Shown here piece after piece: positions 1-8,000 of a stretch of 24,987 bases of DNA. The notes beneath the pieces are model-generated. The model searched no databases and was not told the origin of the DNA. It saw only the letters and a list, made by a program, of their open reading frames with translations. Within the stretch, counting starts at the first letter, position 1; every line of letters starts with the position of its first letter. Origin of the DNA: JALYUA01 sp038229875. Its GTDB lineage: Bacteria > Acidobacteriota > Thermoanaerobaculia > UBA5066 > Gp7-AA6. The stretch is taken from assembly GCA_038229875.1 (NCBI GenBank), contig JBBROA010000063.1, positions 1-24,987 of the forward strand, given 5' to 3'. A program made the position numbers and the translations under genes.

Positions 1-1485
1 GAGGTCGGAGGCGTTGACCGCGCGCGCGTGTGCGAGAAGGTCACGAAGGCTCGGATACGGATTCGCTCGAAAGTCGATCTCCGTAAACGTCTTCCGGCTG
101 GCGATCTGGGCTTCGTAATAGGGGACGTTGCCCGCCCTCGCGGCGATGATCCTCTCCGCTTTTTCCTGTACGAGCGGGTCCGTCACCATGCGGGCGATCT
201 GCTCCAGGAGCGGCCCGACCCGCGGATCGGCGATCTTCGAGAACGCCTCGAGGATCTCCAGCCGCAGATCGGAGGCCCCGCGCTTGAAGGCGTCGAGGAG
301 GCCGGGCAGCGCCTGCGGTGCTCCCCAGGACCCGAGCGCCGAAGCCGCGCAGAGGTCGGATTCCGGGTCCTTCAGCATCTTCAAGAGCGGCGCCATGCCG
401 CGGGGATCGCGTATCTCGGCGAGCGCCTGCGCGGCGCGGTCCCGGAGCCACCAGTCGGACCCTTCCAGAAAGAGGATGCAGTGCGGCACGACTTCGGGCG
501 TCCTCAGGTTGATCGCGATCGAGGCGGCGAGGGCCGCAACTCCCCGGTCCGAGTCGTTGTCGCGGTCGAGGAAGGCCTGGATGAACCCGGGCCCGAGCTC
601 CTTCAACCCTTCGATGGCGCGGTCCCGCGCCGGCCCGTAATTGTCGCGAAACCCCTTCAGAAAGGCGTCGGCCACGCGGGCCGGGTCCTGCGATTCCAGG
701 ATCTTGATCGCGAGATGGCGGACCTTCGGATTCGCGTCCGTCATCAAAGGCAGGATGAACTCGTTGAATCGCGGGTCCGATTCTTCTCCCGCGAGGGCCG
801 CGTTGAGCAGCGGGCCCAACGCCGAAAGAGCCGCGTCCTGGACCCGCGCCGAATCCGCATTGCACCGGAGGAGCAGCGGGGCGATGTTCGCCTCTTCCGG
901 AAACCTGGCCAGGAACTGGATGGCGCGGAATCGGATCTCCTCGTCGTCGTGTCCGAGCGCTTTCCGTGCGACGAGCACGCTCTTCTTGGACGGCAACGCC
1001 TCGACGATCGCAAACGCCTTGCGGCGCACGACCGGCGACGTCGAGGACAGCGCCGGCACGATGCTGTCGAGCGCCGGCTCCGAAGGATTGCGCTTCAGAA
1101 AGTCGAGCGCGATCAGGACGACCCCCGGGTCGGCGCTGGCGAGAAAGGCCGGAACGTGCTTTGAAAATGAGTCTCCGGCGATCTCTTCGACCGACGCGCT
1201 CACGTTCTTCCGGGCGCCGTCGCCATGCGCCGTCAAGTACGGGAAGAGCGCCGCCGACGCCTCTTCGAACGGATATCGCTGGAGGATGGCGACCGAGGCC
1301 CGCCGCACCGGCCCGTCGTTCTCCGCGGCCATCCAGCCGACGTCCTCGGCCTCGAGACCCGGCAGCGCCGCGAGCTTGCGCAGAAGGTCGTCGCGCTCGC
1401 CGTCGGTCTTCCAGCCATGACCGCGGACCCGGGCGAGCAGGGCCCGCGCCTCGGGGGGCGCCGATCGCCGCTTTTTTGACCACAT
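1..1485 (-). CDS. HEAT-repeat protein, probable N-terminal part of a PilT-like ATPase fusion (partial, runs off left edge)
   Basis: An open frame of 495 codons runs from an ATG at 1485 to the window edge without a stop. The protein (MWSKKRRSAPPEARALL...) is built almost entirely of HEAT-type helical repeats. Typical units read VVRRKAFAIVEALPSKKSV, EEIRFRAIQFLARFPEEANI, PKVRHLAIKILESQDPARVA and WWLRDRAAQALAEIRDPRG. The last visible residues, NPYPSLRDLLAHARAVNASDL, match how PilT/PilU retraction ATPases begin (LL..A....ASDLHL..G). I therefore infer a HEAT scaffold fused to a pilus-retraction ATPase acting at the cytoplasmic base of the pilus. It is divergent from the minor-pilin operon, which fits. 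No close Shine-Dalgarno is seen: an AGGAG lies about 17 nt before the ATG, and a TACACT box ends 10 nt before it. The HEAT repeats are clear; the ATPase part lies outside the window and is inference. All longer frames overlapping this gene look like shadows. Confidence 0.85.
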   Translation of the reverse strand, partial: MWSKKRRSAPPEARALLARVRGHGWKTDGERDDLLRKLAALPGLEAEDVGWMAAENDGPVRRASVAILQRYPFEEASAALFPYLTAHGDGARKNVSASVEEIAGDSFSKHVPAFLASADPGVVLIALDFLKRNPSEPALDSIVPALSSTSPVVRRKAFAIVEALPSKKSVLVARKALGHDDEEIRFRAIQFLARFPEEANIAPLLLRCNADSARVQDAALSALGPLLNAALAGEESDPRFNEFILPLMTDANPKVRHLAIKILESQDPARVADAFLKGFRDNYGPARDRAIEGLKELGPGFIQAFLDRDNDSDRGVAALAASIAINLRTPEVVPHCILFLEGSDWWLRDRAAQALAEIRDPRGMAPLLKMLKDPESDLCAASALGSWGAPQALPGLLDAFKRGASDLRLEILEAFSKIADPRVGPLLEQIARMVTDPLVQEKAERIIAARAGNVPYYEAQIASRKTFTEIDFRANPYPSLRDLLAHARAVNASDL

Positions 1486-1832
1486 GGAAAAAGAAAGTGT
1501 AACTCCTGCGGGAGGGTGGAGGGCGACGGGTCGGGATTTGGGGCGTGGGCGAAGGGCGCGAAGGGCGAAGGATGTCGCCTCGGCCGGACCTCGGCTTGAA
1601 CGGAGCGCTTCCGTGAGCGGAAAGGGCAGGGGAACGAGGTGAGGGAGCCAATCCGGGGGTGAGGCCAGTCCTCCGGCCGGTGCCGCGATGAGTCGGGATG
1701 CGCTACCAAAGGTGACGCTTTCTGGCGGCAGAGGCCGCCCCGGGGATCCCTCTCGGGAGTGATCTCGCTGGTTCGAAATGGGTTACGAGAGGGCAACCCT
1801 CCGGGCACAGGAATCGCTCATAGATTGTCCAA
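1486..1832. other. Divergent intergenic region between the HEAT/PilT-like gene and the minor-pilin operon
   Basis: This 347-base stretch has no convincing gene. It holds an imperfect direct repeat of GGGCGAA-like units near 1540-1570 and several small hairpins. These are TTCCG/CGGAA at 1609-1622, a perfect 6-bp GGCGGC/GCCGCC stem with an AGAG loop at 1724-1739, and an imperfect 8-bp stem around a TCGG loop at 1745-1764. None is followed by a T tract, so they look like folded leader or control DNA rather than terminators. Promoters for both flanking units must lie here. Confidence 0.6.
1821..1826 (+). promoter_or_regulatory. Putative -10 box (TAGATT) for leaderless start of the pilin operon
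   Basis: TAGATT ends 6 nt before the ATG of the first pilin gene. That would place the transcript start at or next to the start codon. No Shine-Dalgarno is present in the preceding 20 nt, and no good -35 is visible. The same arrangement recurs at other unit starts in this window. Confidence 0.35.
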
Positions 1833-2381
1833 ATGACTCGTCCACAGATCATTCCTGGGAAGGGAGACGACTCTCCCGTGCGCGGTTTCACCGCGGTCGA
1901 GCTGGTTGTCGTTCTGGGGATCGTGGGACTCGTCGCCGCGATTGCCATCCCGGCTCTCAACCGGACGATGCGCCGCAGCCGGTTCCGCAGCGCGGCGGGA
2001 GAGATCCAGACAAGCCTCCTCGCCGCGCGAATGCGGGCGGTGAAGCGGAACCTTCCCGCGAGCGTCGTGGTGGTGACGGCGTCCGCTTCGGCCCCGAGCC
2101 ACGTGCTCCAGACGATCGAGGCGGACACGCCGGCCCCGACACCGACTCCGCAGCCGGCGGCCCGGCAGGCCATCTCCGCTCAGTCGCTCATGTTCCTGAC
2201 GCTTCCGGCGGCGAACAAGATCACCTTCGACGGCAACGGGAGGCGCACGGCGCCGGCCGGCTCCGCCGCGGCGGACATCATCGTCGAGGGCCCCACGGGC
2301 GCGGGCGACCGAAACCAGATCACGATCCGGACCTCCCGCACCGGACGGGTCGAAGTGGTGACGCCGGCGGTGTGGCAATGA
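1833..2381 (+). CDS. FimT/GspH-family type IV pseudopilin
   Basis: This 182-residue prepilin has a short positively charged leader and a prepilin peptidase site G18|F19, followed by FTAVELVVVLGIVGLVAAIA. Glu at +5 of the mature protein and the unbroken hydrophobic helix are the class III prepilin hallmarks. The rest is a small globular domain with an R-rich amphipathic stretch (RTMRRSRFRSAAGEIQ-like) typical of GspH/FimT. It should be a minor pilin inserted in the inner membrane and then packed into the pilus tip. It is first in the operon, and its stop overlaps the next start in an ATGA (2378-2381). The start is chosen because the leader length fits and nothing upstream is better. Confidence 0.88.
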   Translation: MTRPQIIPGKGDDSPVRGFTAVELVVVLGIVGLVAAIAIPALNRTMRRSRFRSAAGEIQTSLLAARMRAVKRNLPASVVVVTASASAPSHVLQTIEADTPAPTPTPQPAARQAISAQSLMFLTLPAANKITFDGNGRRTAPAGSAAADIIVEGPTGAGDRNQITIRTSRTGRVEVVTPAVWQ

Positions 2382-2989
2382 CGCGGATCCGGACACGGTC
2401 GCGAAGGCTTCGGCTTCGGAACGCCGAGAGGGGACTGACGCTGGTCGAGATGATCATCGCGATCGCGATTCTCGGTTTCATCCTGCTCGGCATCGCTCCG
2501 CTTTTCGTGGCGAGCGTCAAGTCCAACTACTCGGCGAGCGAGTACACGAGCATCAACGTGATCGCGCGGGACCGGCTCGAACAGCTGATGAACCTGCCCT
2601 TCCTGGACCCCGAGCTGACCCCGGGAGTCAAGGTGAACGACCTTCCGCCGACGCTGCCGGATCCGAAGACCGGCCTTCCTCCGGCCTCGGGGGGCGTGCG
2701 GAACCCGTTTCAGATCACGTATCAGGTCATCCAGTATCAGATCCCGGCCGCGGATGTCGCGACCGTGCCGAACGGCAATCCGTTCGTGCCGACCCGGGTC
2801 ACGGTCGCGGGACAGCCCTACCAGTACAAGCGCGTGGACGTCACCGTCACCGCCGGGACCGGCCCCCTCGGGATCGGGGCCCGCAGCGCCCGAGTGAGTG
2901 GATTCCTGGCGAGCCCCGCTCCGACGGCCGTGGCCTTTCTTTCGGTCGCCGATGCCTGCGCGGTCGGAGCACCGGCGCCATGTCCATGA
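2378..2989 (+). CDS. pilV: PilV-like minor pilin
   Basis: This 203-residue prepilin has a basic leader, a cleavage site G19|L20, and a mature N-terminus LTLVEMIIAIAILGFILLG carrying Glu+5. PilV-type proteins follow the helix with a stretch close to SASEYTSINVIARDRLEQLM, as here. The reading frame is open far upstream of 2378, but the ATG overlapping the previous stop (ATGA) puts the prepilin leader exactly where it should be. The C-terminal half is Pro- and Val-rich beta-type sequence. It is expected to be a tip-priming minor pilin working with FimT, PilW, PilX and PilY1. The assignment to PilV rather than another minor pilin rests on gene order and the N-terminus. Confidence 0.85.
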   Translation: MTRIRTRSRRLRLRNAERGLTLVEMIIAIAILGFILLGIAPLFVASVKSNYSASEYTSINVIARDRLEQLMNLPFLDPELTPGVKVNDLPPTLPDPKTGLPPASGGVRNPFQITYQVIQYQIPAADVATVPNGNPFVPTRVTVAGQPYQYKRVDVTVTAGTGPLGIGARSARVSGFLASPAPTAVAFLSVADACAVGAPAPCP

Positions 2990-4428
2990 CCATTCTGCGC
3001 AACATGACTTTTCGCCGCAACGTGACCTCCCGCCGCGGCCGGAGCGAGAGCGGCTTCACGCTGATCGAAATGATCGTCGTGGTCTTCCTGCTCGCGATCG
3101 CGATGCTCGGGATCCTGGCCGTCTTTGACGCGAGCGCGCGGATCAACAAGAGCGAGCAGGAAGTCGCCGACGCCCAGGGCGCCGTGCGCTACGGGATCTA
3201 CCAGATGACGCGCGCGGTCCGCATGGCCGGTTCGGGCGGTCTTTTCGTGACTCAAGCCGTTTTGAACGCGGCGGACCCGCAGCTCGGGGGCGTCAACGAG
3301 GGAACGGCAGGACGCGGCTACGACAACGTCCTCGGGGCCACGGTCCGGGACTTGAACGGAAACAACGTTCCGGTCCGCGACGGCACGGACATGATCGAGG
3401 TGCGCGGCGTCATCAACTCGCCGCTGCTCGGGTTCGACCTCGACAGGGCGGCGTCCGGCTGCGGGACCTGCAACGGGGTCAACGCCCTGACGGCGAAAGC
3501 GATCACGGGGGACCCGCTGATCGGGACGCACGTCAACAACGACGCCGCGCAGCGGCCCCAGTTTGCGGCCATCGACGCCTACACGCTCGGAGCGAGCGCC
3601 GGCAGCCCTCGCTTCGTGCTGGTGAGCGGCAGCGACGACATCCACGAGGGCTGCTCGGTGGCTTTCGGCCCGCAGCGGTACCCGCAGGCGACTTACAACG
3701 TCGGACTCATCACCGCGCCGACGGCGCTCGTGGCGACCAACACTTTTGGAAACGTCAATTTCACCGACGCTTCGGCGGAAGAGTTCGACACCGAAACTCC
3801 GGCGGAGTCCGCGGTCGCGCCGACCGCGATCAACACCGCGGTCCGGCGCGCCGGGATTCTGGACGACCTGATTTTCTTCATCGACAACTCCGATCCCGCT
3901 CATCCGGCTCTGGCCCAGGGGATCCGCCGCGGGGCCGTGTTCGAGGTCGAGCGGCTGGCCGACGACGTGGAAGACATGCAGATCGCGTACGGCGTGGACG
4001 GCAATGACGACGACGCCGTGAGACGTCTCCCGGGCGCCCCGCTGAATGCGACCGACACCGACACGAACGTTTCCCAGGTCGTCAACGGAGACGAGTGGTC
4101 TCCGAATGTGCCCGGGGAGGCGAACTTCGTCGCCACCGGGTTCATCCGCCCCCCCATTCCGGCAGGTGTGCCGCCCGCGTTCACACATGCCGGCATCCTC
4201 GTGGCGCATTGTCCGCGGCTGCACGGCGTGATGATCTCGCTGGTCGCGAAGTCGAAGGACCCCGACCCGCGCTTCATCTCACCGTCCGCGCTGGGATTCC
4301 GGACCATGAACTCGCCCGGCACTCCGATGACCGCGGCGGCGTACCCGACTCTCCCGGGAGAGCCGCATTTCCGGCGCCGGGTCCAGACCCTGAAGATCAA
4401 CCTCCGCAACTACGCGTTTCCGGGATGA
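2980..4428 (+). CDS. pilW: PilW-like minor pilin, large
   Basis: This 482-residue prepilin has a basic leader, a cleavage site G25|F26 and a mature start FTLIEMIVVVFLLAIAMLG with Glu+5. The following AVRYGIYQMTRAVRMAGSGG is the PilW-type segment just after the helix. It is longer than PilW proteins usually are, because the globular domain carries a big Asp/Asn-rich insert through the middle (residues about 100-300). A pair of Cys residues lies close together (GCGTCNG). The start overlaps the pilV stop by 10 bp; a second in-frame ATG at 2986 would give the ATGA overlap seen elsewhere in the operon, so either start is possible. It should form part of the pilus tip with PilV, PilX and PilY1. Confidence 0.85.
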   Translation: MSMTILRNMTFRRNVTSRRGRSESGFTLIEMIVVVFLLAIAMLGILAVFDASARINKSEQEVADAQGAVRYGIYQMTRAVRMAGSGGLFVTQAVLNAADPQLGGVNEGTAGRGYDNVLGATVRDLNGNNVPVRDGTDMIEVRGVINSPLLGFDLDRAASGCGTCNGVNALTAKAITGDPLIGTHVNNDAAQRPQFAAIDAYTLGASAGSPRFVLVSGSDDIHEGCSVAFGPQRYPQATYNVGLITAPTALVATNTFGNVNFTDASAEEFDTETPAESAVAPTAINTAVRRAGILDDLIFFIDNSDPAHPALAQGIRRGAVFEVERLADDVEDMQIAYGVDGNDDDAVRRLPGAPLNATDTDTNVSQVVNGDEWSPNVPGEANFVATGFIRPPIPAGVPPAFTHAGILVAHCPRLHGVMISLVAKSKDPDPRFISPSALGFRTMNSPGTPMTAAAYPTLPGEPHFRRRVQTLKINLRNYAFPG

Positions 4429-5033
4429 CCATGACCATCACCTTCAAAAGATCCATTCGCCGGCGTGTCGTTTCCGCCCGCCGCCGCTCGGCCGCTTCGG
4501 TTTCCGCGGCCCGGCCCGAGGAGCGCGGCGCGGCCCTCGTGATCGCGATCCTGGTGCTCGCGATCCTGACTGTGGTCGGCATCGCGCTCATGCTCGTGAC
4601 GAGCACGGAGTCGAGGATCGCCGCGAATGAGTGGTCCGTCAATCGGGCGTTCTACGCCTCGGACGCCGGCATACGCTGGGCGTCGGCGGAGATGACGAAC
4701 CCGCGCCTCTTCCTCGTCCGGCCCGAATTTACCGCCTCCGCGTTTGGAAGCGTCCTGTTTCAGATGCCGAGCCACCGCAGCGGCGGCATCGGGTCTGCCT
4801 TCTTCTCCGGAGATCCAACCGAGTCCGACATCCAAGTCCGGGTGCAGACGCCGAGCCTTGTGGGCAGGCGCCCCTACCGCGGGGGAAAACTGAACGAGGG
4901 AGCGGAGAAAGCGCAGTTTATGTGGGCCTACGAAGTTCGAACCACGGGCGGAGAGAACGACGCGTTTCTGCAGTACTCGAAGGCGCTGGTGGCCGACATC
5001 GAAGTCGGACCGCGGCCTGCGAGGGCGCAATGA
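4425..5033 (+). CDS. pilX: PilX-like pilus assembly protein
   Basis: The protein has 202 residues. It starts at the ATG overlapping the pilW stop (ATGA), although the frame is open further upstream. After a basic, Ala-rich leader comes ERGAALVIAILVLAILTVVG, then STESRIAANEWSVNRAFYAS. This is the PilX N-terminal pattern: a membrane helix, a polar turn, then an A.N....AF.A...G segment. It lacks the Glu+5 of ordinary pilins, which is common for PilX. The remainder is a small soluble domain ending in a Pro/Arg tail. In known systems PilX works with PilW and PilV to present PilY1. Its stop is again overlapped by the next ATG (5030). Confidence 0.82.
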   Translation: MTMTITFKRSIRRRVVSARRRSAASVSAARPEERGAALVIAILVLAILTVVGIALMLVTSTESRIAANEWSVNRAFYASDAGIRWASAEMTNPRLFLVRPEFTASAFGSVLFQMPSHRSGGIGSAFFSGDPTESDIQVRVQTPSLVGRRPYRGGKLNEGAEKAQFMWAYEVRTTGGENDAFLQYSKALVADIEVGPRPARAQ

Positions 5034-8000
5034 ACCGCAAGCGGCGATTCTCTCTGATGCGGCTGTCCGCCCTGGCGCGGCGGCACCGGGTGGGCGTGGC
5101 GATGCTGCTGCTCTTCGTGACCGCGTCTCCGGCGCTCCCGGATGACCGGCAGCTTCTCCAGGCGAACTCGGGCTCGTCCACGGACGTGCTCGTCATCCTC
5201 GACTCCTCCGGTTCGATGAACCACGAGTTCACGGACACCTTCGAGCTTCCCGCGTACATGGACGACTTCCTCTACCCGCAGGGAACCGCGGCGGGTACGA
5301 ACGGGTCCAAGATCGGCGTCGCCAAGAGCGTGCTCCGGCAGGTGCTCTCGACGACGCAGAACGTCAACTGGGGTTTCGCCTATTACCGCAATCCGAACCA
5401 GACGTTCGGAGCGGCGCAGACAGGCCCCGTCGGAGAAGCGATCGGCGGCGCGCACAACAAGAACGACCGCCTCGAGAACGGCGGCGTCGAGTGGCTGTAC
5501 TTCGCCGATACGACGACGGACGCCGGAGGCACGCCGGACGGAAACACGCTCGACGCGGTGCTCAATCCCGGCGCACCGGCGGTCTGGAACTACCCCGACA
5601 TTTCGCAAGGAAGATTCCTGCAGTTCGGCCACAAGGTGATGCACCCGTACGGTAAGTACACGACGAATGAGACGGCCGACACGCGTCTGCCGTACGACAC
5701 CGTCGTCGGCACCCCGTCGCCGGGCGAGCCCTCGCAGGGGACGTTTCGAGGCGCGTTCGGCCCGAAGGGCCTGAACCAAGGCACGGTCATCTATCGGAGC
5801 CCCTCCAACCCCGGACGGGAGCTCCGCATGCGGGTCGCGTCCGGAAACTACAGCGACGCGAACCTGATCGTGCAGATCGACGAGTACGCGGCGGCGCCGA
5901 CTCCGACTCAGACACCGACCAATACGCGGACGAACACCCCGACGAACACCCCGACGAACACCCCGTCCCCCACGTCGACGACGACGCCGACGAGCACGGC
6001 GACGCCGACCTCGACGCCGACCAACACGGCAACGAACACGCCGACGCGCACCAATTCGCCGACGCAGACGATGACGGCGACCGCGACCGCCACGGCGACC
6101 AAGACGAACACGCCGACTCAGACTTTCACCGCGACACAGACGCCGACGGCGACTCAGACGTTCACGAAGACGAACACGCCGACGATCACCCCGACGTTCA
6201 CGAACACGCCGACGGCCACGCGGACATTCACGATCACCCCGACGTTCACGAAGACGAGCACGCCGACCATCACGCCGACCTTCACGAAAACGCCGACGTT
6301 CACGAACACCCCGACGGGAACTCAGACTCCAACCGTGACGCGGACTCCGACGAACACGGCGACGGCGACGAACACGCCCACGCCGACCCGGACCGCGACG
6401 TTCACGGTCACGCCGACGTTCACGAAGACACCCACATTCACCCAGACGCCGACCGTCACGCCGACCCCGACGGTGACGCAGACGCCGACCGTGACCCCGA
6501 CGGACACGCCGACTCAGACGCCGACGAAGACGCCGACGTTCACGAAGACGGACACGCCGACGAACACGCCGACGAACACCCAGACGCCGACGAACACTCC
6601 GACGTTCACGAATACGCCGACCCTGACGCAGACCCCGATTCCGCCGACGGCGACGTTCACGCCGACCGCCACGCGGACCAATACGCCCACGGGCACGCCC
6701 ACGCGGACCAAGACGAAGACGCCCACCCCGGTCGCTCTCCCGATGGGCCAGATGCCCGCCGCGAGCGTGATGCCGGCGGCCGGCAACTGGGTCACGGCCG
6801 CGCTCCGCGGACTCCTCGCGATGGCGCCGCCTCCTCAGGCTCTCTCCCCGGGCACTCCCTGCGCCGGCGTGCCGCAGTCGATCTTCAGCAGCCCGCCCGC
6901 GCAGCCGCTGCTCTGCGGACCCTGCCAGTACGACCCCGCGAAGCTCTGCTCGTTCGTCGACCTCGACGGTGACGGCGAGCCGGACAGCGATCTCCTGCCG
7001 CTCCAGTACCGCGGATTCGACGACCCCCAGGCGGATCCGTCCCCCTCGCTCGTCCTCGCCCGGACCGTGTTCGTGCGCTACATCCGCGGCGACCTCTACG
7101 ACCTGCCGCCGGTCTACAACACGACGGTCGACGACGTGCTCTTCGGCAACCCGCCCTGGGGCTCGACCGCCACGGATGGCGACGCGGACGCGATCGACGA
7201 GCTTCCCTTGATCCCCGACCGCCACAACCAGGGGTCATACTCGGCAGGCCCGAACTCCGACGGCCCGCAGCGAGATCAGCAGTTCCCGAACGACGCGATG
7301 GCGGAGGTCTCCTGTCCTTTCCCGCCGCTGTCGAACCCTTGCGACGTCTACTCGACCGATTGCGGCGGCATCGCGCTCTACAACAGCGCGAAGCCGACGA
7401 ACCCGCTCTATGACCCGTACCCGGGCGGCTTCGGCGATCCTCCCAGCCAGGTCAGCTGGCCGGTGATCCCGTTCCCGCGCGACTGGAACCCGTTCAAGGC
7501 GACCGACTCGGACAGCACAGAGGCGATCAAACGCCTCCTGCGGTTCACGACATCCATCGTCAGCTACGACTCGACACAGCCGCACATGCAGGAGTACCGC
7601 CTGGAAGAGGACGCCCGCAACGTGGTCGTCACGGCCCCTGGAACTCCGCTGGCCGGCGCTTTGAAGGATGCCTACACCTACTTCGTCAACAGCGTCTTTC
7701 CGCAGACGGATGATCCGGCGATCAACTGCCGCAACTACATCGTCGTGCTCCTGACGGACGGTCTCGACGAGTGCTTCTCGAATCCCTGCGCCGGCGGTCC
7801 GACGGGCCTCGGGCCCTCCAGGGATCTCGGCACTGTGACGCTGCCGGAGAACCCGCCCGGCGCCCGGGCCCTCGCTCGCGCGGCCGATCCGAGCGTCCGG
7901 ATAACCGGCATACCGGTCTTCGTCGTCGCGATGAACACCAATCCAAACGACGTCCGGTTGAAGTGCATCGCGGACAACAGTGGTGGCCAGGTCTTCGCCG

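Noticed and set aside
28..1651. Long plus- and minus-strand frames of 378 and 536 codons over the HEAT gene
   Set aside because: Both are Arg/Pro-rich shadow frames; the HEAT frame open to the window edge has the repeat pattern and normal composition.
1640..1790. Possible c-di-GMP (GEMM) or cobalamin riboswitch before the pilin operon
   Set aside because: A GACGC and an ACC-AAA-GGT core recall GEMM, but the conserved GCAAACC, AAAGCC and closing stem are absent; no cobalamin box either.
1770..1800. T-loop-like GGTTCGAAA suggesting a tRNA
   Set aside because: The flanking bases do not pair as a T-arm, and no D or acceptor stem is found.
5908..6795. Long valine-rich open frames on the minus strand opposite the Thr/Pro stalk
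   Set aside because: They are complements of the ACG/CCG repeat, giving GV/FV runs with no start context; artefacts of the repeat.
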